Position numbers and translations under genes: made by a program
Assembly: GCF_946478805.1 (NCBI RefSeq)
Contig: NZ_CAMLDC010000007.1
Coordinates: forward strand, 1 to 64,000
Source: an uncultured Fluviicola sp.
GTDB lineage: Bacteria; Bacteroidota; Bacteroidia; Flavobacteriales; Crocinitomicaceae
DNA length: 64,000 nt
Reading direction: 5' to 3'
Part shown: positions 45,703 through 54,518 of the stretch, piece by piece
Numbering within the stretch: position 1 is the stretch's first letter
How the letters are laid out: every line of letters begins with the position of its first letter
The notes under the pieces: generated by a model
Database searches by the model: none
Told to the model about the DNA's origin: nothing
The model's input: only the letters and a program-made list of their open reading frames with translations

Positions 45703-46272
45703 ATGGCAGAAGAAGTAGTTCAAAACGAAGAGTTTAACCAAGATTCTGAGGCGCAGAACCAAGGTAATCAGGATGAAACGGGGAACGAGCAGGTTGAAAA
45801 CGCTGACAATTCGTCAGTAAATGCAGGCGCGCCTTCAGCTGAAGATCAAATAGCGGCTTTGAATGACAAGTATTTACGTTTGTATTCGGAGTTTGATAAT
45901 TACCGCAAACGCACCAATAAAGAGAAGATTGACTTGATTTCAACGGCTAGTGCCGGTGTATTGAAAGATATGTTGGCCGTTATGGATGATTTCGAGCGTG
46001 CGATTGCAAACAATGAAAATCTGGAGGACATATCCGCTGTAAAAGACGGGTTCAAACTGATCCATCACAAACTTAGAAACCTGTTGGAAGGAAAAGGCTT
46101 GAAACAGATGGAGGCGAAGCACCAACCTTTTGATTCCGATTTACATGAAGCGATTGCAAATGTTCCTGCACCGTCAGAAGATTTGAAAGGGAAAATCATT
46201 GAGGACGTTGAAAAAGGATATTACTTGAATGATAAAGTAATTCGTTTCGCAAAAGTGGTTGTAGGAAATTAA
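45703..46272 (+). CDS. grpE: GrpE nucleotide-exchange factor
   Basis: The ATG at 45703 (189 residues) is preferred over a TTG three codons earlier. The N-terminal 45 residues are acidic and disordered. A long coiled coil (about 45-95, IAALNDKYLRLYSEFDNYRKRTNKEK) leads to the four-helix and beta domain with VLKDMLAVMDDFERAI and GLKQMEAKHQPFDSDLHEAI, and ends GYYLNDKVIRFAKVVVGN. It releases ADP from DnaK as a homodimer. dnaJ follows 91 bases later; dnaK is not nearby. Confidence 0.94.
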   Translation: MAEEVVQNEEFNQDSEAQNQGNQDETGNEQVENADNSSVNAGAPSAEDQIAALNDKYLRLYSEFDNYRKRTNKEKIDLISTASAGVLKDMLAVMDDFERAIANNENLEDISAVKDGFKLIHHKLRNLLEGKGLKQMEAKHQPFDSDLHEAIANVPAPSEDLKGKIIEDVEKGYYLNDKVIRFAKVVVGN

Positions 46273-46363
46273 GAAGATTGAAGGTGAAAGATTGAAGAAA
46301 GAAGATCAAAAAGAATCTGAAGTCTGCAATCTGTAATCTGTAATCGGCAATCGAATAAAAAAT

Positions 46364-47476
46364 ATGGATAAAAGAGATTATTACGAAGTTCTTGGCATTT
46401 CAAAAGGCGCGTCGGAAGCTGAAATAAAAAAAGCTTACCGCAAAATGGCTTTGAAGTATCACCCGGATAAAAACCCTGGTGATTCCGAGGCGGAGGATAA
46501 ATTTAAGGAAGCAGCGGAAGCATACGAAGTACTTTCGGATGCGAACAAGAAAGCGCGATACGATCAATACGGTCATGCGGGTCTCGGTGGAAATGCCGGA
46601 TTTGGTGGAGGTATGAACATGGACGATATCTTCTCCCAGTTTGGAGATATTTTCGGAGGTGCTTTTGGTGGAGGCAGTTTTGGTGGTGCGAGAGGTGGTG
46701 GCCAGCGTGTAGTGCGCGGGACCAATCTGCGCGTCAAAATGAAACTGACCCTGGAAGAGATAGCAGAAGGTGTTACAAAGAAGATCAAGGTCAATAAATT
46801 GGTAAACGCGGATGGCGTAACCTATAAAACGTGTGCTACTTGTAATGGAACAGGTAGAATTACACGTGTTGCCCAGACTTTTTTGGGTGCTATGCAGACA
46901 CAGTCTACTTGTAATGTCTGTCAGGGAGCCGGTAAAATGATTGATCAAAAACCGGCAGATGCAGACAACCAGGGATTGAAAAGACAAGAGGAGGTTATCG
47001 AGATTGAAATTCCGGCAGGAGTTGAAGAAGGAATGCAGTTGAGCGTTTCCGGAAAAGGGAATGCCGGTCCTTTCAACGGAATTCCGGGAGATTTGATCGT
47101 AGTGATAGAAGAACAGGCACACGAAGAACTTCGAAGAGATGGTGAACACTTGCATTATGAAGCATTTATCAACTTTGTGGATGCTGTTTTGGGTGAAACG
47201 ATTGAAGTTCCTACAGTTAACGGAAAAGCAAAAATCAAGGTCGAACCTGGAACTCAAAGTGGTAAAATGCTTCGTCTGAAAGGAAAAGGATTACCTCTGC
47301 TTCAAAGTTACGGACATGGGGATTTGTTTGTACATATCAACGTTTGGACTCCGAAAAAAGTCAGCAAAGAAGAAAAGGAAATCCTGGATAAATTGAGAGA
47401 AAGTGAAAATTTCAAACCAAGTCCGGGACAAAATGAAAAAGGATTCTTTCAACGAATGAAAGATATGTTTCAATAA
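46364..47476 (+). CDS. dnaJ: DnaJ co-chaperone with half zinc-finger domain
   Basis: 370 residues. The J domain (1-70) has HPD at 33-35, followed by a Gly/Phe-rich linker (75-115). The zinc-finger region keeps only two of the four CxxCxGxG repeats: CATCNGTG (157-164) and CNVCQGAG (183-190). Position 145-151 (KLVNADG) replaces the first and 192-205 (polar, no Cys) replaces the fourth, so one zinc centre remains. The C-terminal substrate domains follow ([35 protein letters not shown]). It delivers clients to DnaK. It forms a pair with grpE and ends at the terminator 47499. Confidence 0.93.
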   Translation: MDKRDYYEVLGISKGASEAEIKKAYRKMALKYHPDKNPGDSEAEDKFKEAAEAYEVLSDANKKARYDQYGHAGLGGNAGFGGGMNMDDIFSQFGDIFGGAFGGGSFGGARGGGQRVVRGTNLRVKMKLTLEEIAEGVTKKIKVNKLVNADGVTYKTCATCNGTGRITRVAQTFLGAMQTQSTCNVCQGAGKMIDQKPADADNQGLKRQEEVIEIEIPAGVEEGMQLSVSGKGNAGPFNGIPGDLIVVIEEQAHEELRRDGEHLHYEAFINFVDAVLGETIEVPTVNGKAKIKVEPGTQSGKMLRLKGKGLPLLQSYGHGDLFVHINVWTPKKVSKEEKEILDKLRESENFKPSPGQNEKGFFQRMKDMFQ

Positions 47477-47498
47477 TTAAGGGAAACCGAATAACTAA

Positions 47499-47535
47499 AA
47501 GAAGCCGAGTTGTTTATAGCTCGGCTTCTTTGGTT
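47499..47535 (+). terminator. Terminator after dnaJ
   Basis: A perfect 11-bp GC-containing stem (47499-47509 with 47520-47530) with a 10-base loop, followed by TGGTTT. It starts 22 bases after the dnaJ stop. Confidence 0.75.
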
Positions 47536-47618
47536 TATAAACTGTAGGTTGCAGTGTATTGATGAAATAGTTTTAAGATCCGGGCGTAATGAAAAATTCT
47601 TTTCATTAGATTTACCTG

Positions 47619-48527
47619 ATGAGAAGATTTACTAGTCCCCTCGAGCCCACAATCGGTATAAGACACTATTTATTAGGGCTTGCTGCCATTATTATAGGAG
47701 TTTATTTTTTAGGGGGTTCTTTGATGTGGATGATCATTTCCAGCCAAACAAATACAAATGCAGCACACTCATTCACCGATGTACAGTACTTGTTCACCAA
47801 AAATGAATTCTTCTCATTGAATATGATTCCTTTTGTATTTGGAATCTTAACCATTGCATTCTGCTCGCGACTTATTTTTAAAAGACCATTTCTGACATTC
47901 CTGACGGCCAGACCGCGTTTTGATTTTAGACGTTTTTTCTTTTCGTTTGGATTGTGGTCAACCTTGATGATGGTTTCTTTTTTTATCACTTTTATTGATT
48001 TTAATCACCAGATCAGGTGGAATTTCCAAAGCGGACACTTTTTCTACTTGTTACTTTTGTCTGCAGTTCTGGTACCACTGCAGACGGGATTTGAAGAAGT
48101 GCTTTTCAGAGGTTTCCTGCTGCAAATGTTTGGAAAAGCGACACAAAAGGGGATTTATTTGATTGGGATTAACGGAATCCTTTTTGTTTCGTTGCACCTG
48201 ATGAACCCCGAAGTGGATGCATTGGGTTGGCCGGCTGTAATATATTATTTCATTTCAGGCATTTTTACTGCCTTTGTTACCGTTATGGACGATGGATTGG
48301 AGCTTTCCTGGGGATTTCACCTGGCAAATAACTTTTTCGGAATTATTATGGTGACCAATGAATGGCAGGTTATTCAAACGGATGCATTGTTTATGGATGT
48401 ATCTCCTCCGGAAATAGGTTGGGACATGTATGTAACCATGTTCCTGTTTTATCCGTTAATGATACTTGTCTTTTGGTTGGTTTACCGCTGGAAGAACTGG
48501 AATAAAGTACTTTTACAAAGTAAATGA
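47619..48527 (+). CDS. CPBP/CAAX-type intramembrane metalloprotease
   Basis: 302 residues with about eight membrane helices. GFEEVLFRGFLLQ (EExxxR, 159-164), His193 (FVSLHLMNPE) and HLANN (His234 and Asn238) are the CPBP (Abi) active-site motifs. The enzyme family cleaves membrane-embedded substrates or processes peptides such as bacteriocins; the substrate is unknown. It lies 16 bases ahead of the ABC transporter, so it may be co-transcribed and act with it. Confidence 0.85.
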   Translation: MRRFTSPLEPTIGIRHYLLGLAAIIIGVYFLGGSLMWMIISSQTNTNAAHSFTDVQYLFTKNEFFSLNMIPFVFGILTIAFCSRLIFKRPFLTFLTARPRFDFRRFFFSFGLWSTLMMVSFFITFIDFNHQIRWNFQSGHFFYLLLLSAVLVPLQTGFEEVLFRGFLLQMFGKATQKGIYLIGINGILFVSLHLMNPEVDALGWPAVIYYFISGIFTAFVTVMDDGLELSWGFHLANNFFGIIMVTNEWQVIQTDALFMDVSPPEIGWDMYVTMFLFYPLMILVFWLVYRWKNWNKVLLQSK

Positions 48528-48543
48528 ATCTTTTTTTGATTAG

Positions 48544-49467
48544 ATGTTAGAAATTCAAGGGCTTACAAAACGTTATCAGCGAAAAGCAGCAATAGACGAG
48601 GTCTCATTCACTCTTCGAAAAGGAGAGATATTTGGCTTGCTTGGTCCCAATGGGGCTGGAAAGACAACGCTTATCCGAATCATCAATCGGATTATTGAGC
48701 AAGACTCAGGTACAATCCGGTTCAACGGTGATCTGCTTCAGCAAAAGCATTTGGCTCATATCGGTTATTTGCCGGAAGAAAGGGGGTTGTATAAGCAAAT
48801 GACCGTAGAAGCTCATGCACATTTTTTAGGTGCATTACGTGGGATGAGTAAAAATGAAATCAATACATCACTTGATTATTGGTTGAAAAAATTCCATTGT
48901 GCAGATTGGAGAAAGAAACGGATCCAGGAACTTTCAAAGGGAATGGCACAAAAGATCCAATTCATTTATGCAATCCTGCATGAACCGGATCTATTGATAC
49001 TGGATGAACCGTTTTCAGGATTCGACCCGGTAAATATCGAGTTGATAAAAGCAGAATTGCAGGAAATGAAAGCGAAAGGAAAGACCATTCTGATCTCGAC
49101 TCACAATATGAGAAGTGTGGAGGAGATTTGCGACAGGGTAGTTCTGATTCATCAATCGAAAAAAGTCCTGGAAGGTCGTGTGAGTGAAATACAGGAGCAG
49201 CAAAAAACAGGCGAATATGCCGTCAAATTCAGAGGAACTATGATTGGATTTGTTAATGCACTTTGGACAGGATTTGAATTGATAGATAAAGAAATATTGG
49301 GAGATGACCGTTTCATTGCCCGTGTTAAAATGAGAGGTGATAATTCATTTGAAGATTTGTTGAAGACTTTGATCGGACAAGTGAAAATTGAAGCAGCCTG
49401 GGAAGTCTTACCAAGCATGAATGAAGTATTTATTTCAACTGTAACCGGAGAGAGTGATGAGAAATAG
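48544..49467 (+). CDS. ABC transporter ATPase (NatA-like)
   Basis: 307 residues. Walker A GPNGAGKT (34-41), a signature ELSKGMAQKIQ, Walker B LLILDEPFSGFD and the H-loop STHNM are all present. After residue 215 is a C-terminal extension typical of this subfamily. It pairs with the overlapping permease (11 bases of overlap). The expected export function is by analogy with NatA sodium or antibiotic exporters. The signature differs slightly from LSGGQ. Confidence 0.9.
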   Translation: MLEIQGLTKRYQRKAAIDEVSFTLRKGEIFGLLGPNGAGKTTLIRIINRIIEQDSGTIRFNGDLLQQKHLAHIGYLPEERGLYKQMTVEAHAHFLGALRGMSKNEINTSLDYWLKKFHCADWRKKRIQELSKGMAQKIQFIYAILHEPDLLILDEPFSGFDPVNIELIKAELQEMKAKGKTILISTHNMRSVEEICDRVVLIHQSKKVLEGRVSEIQEQQKTGEYAVKFRGTMIGFVNALWTGFELIDKEILGDDRFIARVKMRGDNSFEDLLKTLIGQVKIEAAWEVLPSMNEVFISTVTGESDEK

Positions 49468-50746
49468 TTGGATTATTGCCATGCGCGAACTAAGAGAGCG
49501 GTTAGGGAGTCGTTCGTTTTTACTGATGGCTATTCTAGGGCCGTTAGTAGTGCTCACATTTACGTATCTGGTTTTCCAGTTTGGAGGAAAAGAACAGCAA
49601 AGATGGCATGTCTTGATTGTTGATCCTGCAAATGTAATGGATCATAAGATCATGTCGAAAGAAGATCCCAATATCACTTATTCTTTTGCTACAAATTACG
49701 TTGAAATTGAGCAGTTTGCTGAAGAAAAACGCTTTGCTCCGTTTAACGCAATGGTGGAGGTGAACGAAAAGGTACTTTCAAATAAATCGTGTTTTCTCTT
49801 TTATCGTGAAAAACCGTCCTTTACGATGTCGGTGAATATCCGGTACCAGGTGGAAAGAAGATTGGAAGAAGTTCTTGCAAAACAGTTCACAGAATTATCA
49901 GTGGTTAATTTCAGGAAAATAAAACAACCGTTGAGTTTTGTCTTTAGGAACGTATATGATCCAAAGGATTTGAAAAGTGATTTGGCGGGATGGGTCGGAC
50001 TGTTCTTTGGAGCTGTTATTTTTGTCTTCATTTTCCTCTTTGGAATGACCATTCTGAGATCGGTATCACGGGAAAAGACGAATCGGGTGGTGGAAATTTT
50101 GCTTGCAACGGTGAAACCGAGATCCTTGATGCTTGGAAAGATCTTGGGAATTGGAATCAGTGCATTTTTGCAAGTATTTTTATGGGTTCTGATCATTGGA
50201 CTCGGTCTGTATTTTATGCGGGAAACCATTTTTGTGGATATCTACGATGCCTCAAACCAGGTGGATGGGCAAGTGAGTGACTACAACCAGTTTGTGGAAC
50301 TGGTTTTCGATCGAGTTCAATTCGGGGTGATGTTGTTTTATTTCTCCCTGTTTTTTGCCTGTGGATACTTGTTTTATGGCGCGTTTTTCGCGGCACTTGG
50401 TGCCACTTCAGGATCGGAATCCGATGGTCAGCAATTCCTGATTCCACTGATTTTGATTTTGTGTTTTGCATTGTATGCGGGATATTTTGCTTTGGAAAAC
50501 CCGGATAGTCCCTGGACAAGCTTCCTGATGTACTTTCCATTTACTGCTCCGGTGGTGGCAATGGTCAAATTATCTGTCGGATTTGCACCGGGCGATGAGT
50601 ATCAATTGTTTGTTTCACTATTTTTATTGCTGGCAAGTTCAATTGGTGTGATTGCAATTGCAGCACGATTATTCAAAAACGGTTTGCTCCAATTTGGACA
50701 TACGCTACGATTCAGAAATATTATTCTTTGGTTGAAAATCAAGTAA
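49457..50746 (+). CDS. ABC transporter permease (NatB/ABC-2 type)
   Basis: 429 residues from the ATG at 49457, overlapping the ATPase by 11 bases. The first helix follows SWIIAMRELRERLGSRSFLL, a long soluble domain occupies about 45-170, and five further helices end the protein (FVFIFLFGMTILRSVSREKTNRVVE, LMLGKILGIGISAFLQV, GYFALENPDSPWTSFLMYFPFT). This is the ABC-2/NatB arrangement (large periplasmic loop between helix 1 and helix 2). Substrate unknown. Confidence 0.88.
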   Translation: MRNSWIIAMRELRERLGSRSFLLMAILGPLVVLTFTYLVFQFGGKEQQRWHVLIVDPANVMDHKIMSKEDPNITYSFATNYVEIEQFAEEKRFAPFNAMVEVNEKVLSNKSCFLFYREKPSFTMSVNIRYQVERRLEEVLAKQFTELSVVNFRKIKQPLSFVFRNVYDPKDLKSDLAGWVGLFFGAVIFVFIFLFGMTILRSVSREKTNRVVEILLATVKPRSLMLGKILGIGISAFLQVFLWVLIIGLGLYFMRETIFVDIYDASNQVDGQVSDYNQFVELVFDRVQFGVMLFYFSLFFACGYLFYGAFFAALGATSGSESDGQQFLIPLILILCFALYAGYFALENPDSPWTSFLMYFPFTAPVVAMVKLSVGFAPGDEYQLFVSLFLLLASSIGVIAIAARLFKNGLLQFGHTLRFRNIILWLKIK

Positions 50747-50747
50747 A

Positions 50748-51641
50748 ATGCGTGTAGCGGTCATTGATTTGGGAACAAATACATTTAATCTTCTTATCGC
50801 GGACATTGATCCCGAAGGATTCGATATTGTACATAATTCAAAAGAAGGAGTTGCCCTCGGAATGGGGGGAATCAATGAAGGCAGGATTTCGGAAGAGGCA
50901 ATGGAACGCGCTTTTCGTGCATTTGAAAAATTCAAAGAGATATGCAATCAATTGAATGTTGTAAACATCACTGGAATCGGTACATCAGCGGTTCGGGATG
51001 CTGAAAACAATGAAGAATTTCTTTTGGAACTGAAAAAACGTTTCGGAATCGATATTGAAATTGTAGACGGATTGGAAGAAGCAAAGCTGATTTACCAGGG
51101 AGTGAGCCTTTCTTATCAATTTGACCAGACTTCGCTGATTATGGATATCGGAGGTGGAAGTACCGAATTTATTCGAATAGAAGCAGATAAGGAGTTAGAG
51201 TTCTTAAGCGCAAACATCGGTGTTTCAAGGGCTATACAGTTGTTTTCTTTAGAAAACCCCTTGTCAAAGGAGAACCAGGTTGAATTGATCAATTGGTTTG
51301 AAGAAAATGCCAGGGAATTGAATGATTTTGATTCATGTGAAGTGTTAGTCGGTTCTTCCGGAAGTTTCGAAACATTCTATGAAATGGTTCACGAAAAAGA
51401 ATTTCCCAGAACTTTGGATAATATCCGGCTTTCAAGAGAAGAACTGATCACAACCTTGAATTGGATTATTGAATCCACTTTTGAGCAGCGGGAAAATCAT
51501 CCGTTCATCATCCCGATCAGAAGGAAGATGGCTCCGATTGCGGCATTAAAGACCAAATGGATCGTTGAGAAATTCGGAATCAAAGAAATCGTTATTTCGC
51601 CTTGTTCACTTAAAGAAGGGGTACTTAGAAGATTTTTCTGA
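50748..51641 (+). CDS. Ppx/GppA phosphatase family protein
   Basis: 297 residues starting one base after the permease stop. VIDLGTNTFNLLIADI (phosphate-1 loop), GTSAVRDAENNEEF, DIGGGSTEFIRIEADKE (phosphate-2) and a later VLVGSSGSFET complete the actin-like ATPase fold. The length suggests the two-domain short form without the HD extension, as in many exopolyphosphatases or pppGpp pyrophosphatases; which of the two it prefers cannot be told. Translationally close to the ABC genes, so probably in the same operon. Confidence 0.9.
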   Translation: MRVAVIDLGTNTFNLLIADIDPEGFDIVHNSKEGVALGMGGINEGRISEEAMERAFRAFEKFKEICNQLNVVNITGIGTSAVRDAENNEEFLLELKKRFGIDIEIVDGLEEAKLIYQGVSLSYQFDQTSLIMDIGGGSTEFIRIEADKELEFLSANIGVSRAIQLFSLENPLSKENQVELINWFEENARELNDFDSCEVLVGSSGSFETFYEMVHEKEFPRTLDNIRLSREELITTLNWIIESTFEQRENHPFIIPIRRKMAPIAALKTKWIVEKFGIKEIVISPCSLKEGVLRRFF

Positions 51642-51702
51642 GAATCGCTAATTCCAGTTGATTTTTAACGAGGGTCATTTGGAATATACCGTGACATTGA
51701 AA

Positions 51703-51734
51703 AATTCGTAATCCGAAATTCAGCATTCGTAATT
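51703..51734. repeat. AATTCGTAATT-type intergenic repeat
   Basis: Between the Ppx/GppA and NtrC-like genes. Shares ATTCGTAAT units with 23301-23334 and 26190-26213. Confidence 0.5.
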
Positions 51735-51766
51735 TAATGTCTATTTTCGTTCACCAATAAAAACAC

Positions 51767-52939
51767 ATGGCAAAGATTTTAATCATTGATGATGAGCGTG
51801 CTATTCGCAGGGCACTGCGTGAAATTCTGGAATTTGAAGACTTTCAGGTAGATGAAGCTGAAAATGGAGTAGAAGGTCTTGAAAAAGCGAAGAATACCTT
51901 GTATGATATCATTTTCTGTGATATCAAGATGCCCCAAATGGATGGAATGGAAGTCCTGGAAGCATTGACTGCCCAAAAGATTGAAACTCCGGTAATCATG
52001 ATTTCAGGACATGGTAATATTGAAACGGCTGTAGATGCCATCAAAAAAGGAGCGTTCGATTTTATTGAAAAACCATTGGACTTGAACCGTATCCTGGTAA
52101 CGATCAGAAATGCAAAAGACCGTGTGGTCTTGGTGGAAGAAACGAAACAGCTGAAAACAACTGTCCGGAAATTCAAGGGATCGTCGATTATCGGTGAGAC
52201 GGATGGCATCATCCAGATCAAGGAAATGATCGAGAAAGTGGCACCTTCAGATGCCCGCGTATTGATCACAGGTGCAAACGGTTCGGGGAAAGAATTGGTG
52301 GCGCGTTCGCTCCATGATTTGTCCAATCGCAAGAAAATGCCTTTTGTAGAAGTGAATTGTGCGGCTATTCCAAGTGAGTTGATCGAAAGTGAATTGTTCG
52401 GACATGAAAAAGGAGCATTTACATCTGCCGTAAAGGACAAAAAAGGAAAATTCGAATTGGCTTCCGGCGGAACACTTTTCCTGGACGAAATCGGGGATAT
52501 GAGTGCTTCGGCCCAGGCGAAAGTGCTGAGAGCATTGCAGGAAAATGTGATCCAACGCGTAGGAAGTGAACGGGACATAAAAATTGATGCGCGGGTAGTT
52601 GCTGCGACCAATAAGGATTTATGGAAAGAAATTGCCGAAGGGCGTTTCCGCGAGGATTTATATCACCGCCTGGCTGTAATCCTGATCCATGTTCCTTCAT
52701 TGAACGAACGCCGGGAGGATATCCCGATGTTGGCTGAATACTTTATCGCTTTGGTTTGCAATGAGCATGGAGTTCCGAAGAAGGAATTCACGGATGATGC
52801 ACTTGTTGAATTGCAACAGATAGATTGGACCGGAAATATCCGGGAATTGAGAAATATCGTGGAGCGTTTGGTGATTCTTTGTGGTACGAAGATTACAGGT
52901 GACGATGTGAAAATGTTTGCAAACCCGAAAAAGAAATAA
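51767..52939 (+). CDS. NtrC-family AAA+ response regulator lacking Fis-type HTH
   Basis: 390 residues. The receiver (1-120) has Asp52 (FCDIKMPQMDG) and Lys in FIEKPLDLNRI. The AAA+ core (140-385) has Walker A GANGSGKE (169-176), Walker B GGTLFLDEIGD and ELFGHEKGAFTSA (216-221), where the usual sigma-54-contacting GAFTGA has Ser instead of the second Gly. The protein ends TGDDVKMFANPKKK without the Fis helix-turn-helix found in NtrC. It may act without direct DNA binding or through a partner. A perfect palindrome follows 14 bases later. No kinase beside it. Confidence 0.9.
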   Translation: MAKILIIDDERAIRRALREILEFEDFQVDEAENGVEGLEKAKNTLYDIIFCDIKMPQMDGMEVLEALTAQKIETPVIMISGHGNIETAVDAIKKGAFDFIEKPLDLNRILVTIRNAKDRVVLVEETKQLKTTVRKFKGSSIIGETDGIIQIKEMIEKVAPSDARVLITGANGSGKELVARSLHDLSNRKKMPFVEVNCAAIPSELIESELFGHEKGAFTSAVKDKKGKFELASGGTLFLDEIGDMSASAQAKVLRALQENVIQRVGSERDIKIDARVVAATNKDLWKEIAEGRFREDLYHRLAVILIHVPSLNERREDIPMLAEYFIALVCNEHGVPKKEFTDDALVELQQIDWTGNIRELRNIVERLVILCGTKITGDDVKMFANPKKK

Positions 52940-52953
52940 GGACACAATATTTT

Positions 52954-52995
52954 AAAAAAAGTAGGCACGCGATGCATCGCGTGCCTACTTTTTTT
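52954..52995. terminator. 42-bp perfect palindrome, bidirectional terminator
   Basis: A perfect 21-bp arm: seven A residues, a GC-rich core (52961-52974), its mirror and seven T residues, with no loop. It lies between convergent genes and would terminate both. The core contains the NsiI-type ATGCAT centre and resembles dispersed GATGCATC palindromes of other bacteria. Confidence 0.85.
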
Positions 52996-53018
52996 ATTGC
53001 GTTCCTGCTTTTTTTTAA

Positions 53019-53456
53019 TTATTTCTTCATTTCCTTAGCGCCCATTTTCATCAAGGCATAAGTAAATTCACATCCTTTTTTTGCTTTAAGTGTAGTCAGG
53101 ATTTTTTCGATTACTTCATCTTCAGATTCCGAAGTATATACTTTATCGTATTTCTTCTCCAAATCTTTCGAACACATTTCCATGTCTTTCCCAAGGTCGA
53201 TCATTGCCTGAGCATCAGCCATTCCTGTTTTCATGTCTTTCATCATAACTTCTGTCATGGCAGTCTGCATATCTGTTCCGTCTTTTTCAGATTTAACGAT
53301 TGCATTTTTCATGTTGTCAGAAATTCCGCTGGAAGATTTATTCACGCAATCACACATATCGGTTGCCATTGCATCATAATCTGCATCACTTGCCATGTTA
53401 CACGAAGTAACCAACACTGCACTTGTAACGGTAAGTATCAGTAATAATTTTTTCAT
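53019..53456 (-). CDS. Small secreted lipoprotein of unknown function
   Basis: The ATG at 53456 starts a lipoprotein signal (MKKLLLILTVTSAVLVTSC, Cys19). The mature 126 residues are helical, Met/Lys/Asp-rich, with paired Cys (ATDMCDCVN, MCSKDLEK). Likely helical, lipid-anchored periplasmic. No family recognised. It points towards the NtrC-like gene with the palindrome between them. Confidence 0.7.
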   Translation of the reverse strand: MKKLLLILTVTSAVLVTSCNMASDADYDAMATDMCDCVNKSSSGISDNMKNAIVKSEKDGTDMQTAMTEVMMKDMKTGMADAQAMIDLGKDMEMCSKDLEKKYDKVYTSESEDEVIEKILTTLKAKKGCEFTYALMKMGAKEMKK

Positions 53457-53564
53457 ATTTTTTTCTTTAAATCTAACCAAAATTAATTTAATGGAAAATG
53501 TAGAATTGATAAGTGTCAATGGATAATTGATAATCGACAGGAAATTGCATAGCTGCTGTTCCGA

Positions 53565-54515
53565 TCAATCAGCCGTAGATGATTCCGCCAATTCAATTCC
53601 TCCCCATTCCAACACGTCAAAACCTTCCCGGTTCAGCTTTTTTAATACTTGTTGTTTCGCTAATCGCGGTCTTAAATTGTCTGTTGCCGACCAAACCATG
53701 TAAACCCGGTTCAAGTGTTTCGGTTTCGGATTGATTTCCAGAGTGGCGAATTCATTACAGGCTTCATTGAGTACAAATTGGATCATTACTTCTTCGTGCT
53801 GTTGAAGTTGTGGCCCCCAAAATGTGATGAAATCGGTTTTTTCTTTGTCAGTGAACCCCAGTTCGGTCAAATACTTTTCTAAAGATTCAACGATATTTTT
53901 CTTATTGATGACAAAACCACCCAACTCCTGATCAAATGAATTGAAGCGTTGTTCCGATTCCCAAAACAGATAAGGATAATGTATTCCGTTAATATCAATA
54001 GATCCATCCGGGTGAGCGGTTCCTTTCCATCCTTTGGAATAATCCGGGTAGGAGAAAGTTAATTCCCCTTTTGTTTTTAATTGCACGGAAAGTTCGGTAT
54101 CGGATTCGGGATAAAGGTAAATGATGGGCTTCTTTAATGGCCTGTTATAGTTATTTGCTTTGAAATGCAAGGAGATAATGGTTATTTGTTCCGCTTTTAT
54201 TTCAATGGAGTCTGTTTCAATTTCCTGGAAACTCCCATCGTAATAGAATTGGAAAACGGCCGTTTGGGGCATACGAATAACAGTTACTTCATTTTTGTCG
54301 TTGAGTTTGATGGTCTCATTGGTTCCATTGATACCAAAACGCAATTCCCCGGACGGATTGTAATCCGAATCAAATTCGCAGATAATTTTGATTTTTGAAC
54401 CTTTGCTGCTTGGATTCTCATCCTTTTCATAATGAACAAAGTAATCAGGGATCCATTCCAGCTTGTTTGCAAACAAATTGCCGCTTATTAATAAGGAAAA
54501 TAACAGGATACGCAT
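53565..54515 (-). CDS. KPxIYLYP/LEWGG secreted protein, paralogue 3
   Basis: 316 residues. Signal peptide (about 1-16). A beta-rich N-terminal domain (about 20-125) precedes the conserved part: KPIIYLYP (129-136), YSKGWKGTAHPDGSID, YPYLFWES, ELGFTDKEKTDFITFWGP, EEVMIQFVLNEACNEFATLEI and NRVYMVW, ending LEWGGIELAE. No catalytic motif or known domain name comes to mind, though sequences of this type occur in many bacteria. Last of three tandem paralogues, three bases after paralogue 2. Confidence 0.75.
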   Translation of the reverse strand: MRILLFSLLISGNLFANKLEWIPDYFVHYEKDENPSSKGSKIKIICEFDSDYNPSGELRFGINGTNETIKLNDKNEVTVIRMPQTAVFQFYYDGSFQEIETDSIEIKAEQITIISLHFKANNYNRPLKKPIIYLYPESDTELSVQLKTKGELTFSYPDYSKGWKGTAHPDGSIDINGIHYPYLFWESEQRFNSFDQELGGFVINKKNIVESLEKYLTELGFTDKEKTDFITFWGPQLQQHEEVMIQFVLNEACNEFATLEINPKPKHLNRVYMVWSATDNLRPRLAKQQVLKKLNREGFDVLEWGGIELAESSTAD

Positions 54516-54518
54516 AAT

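Noticed and set aside
46400..47257. 285-codon leftward frame across dnaJ
   Set aside because: Antisense to dnaJ, which has full J-domain and substrate-domain motifs; the frame is a by-product of the codon pattern.
51844..52611. 255-codon leftward frame across the NtrC-like gene
   Set aside because: Antisense to a gene with Walker A/B and receiver motifs; no domain in the antisense product.
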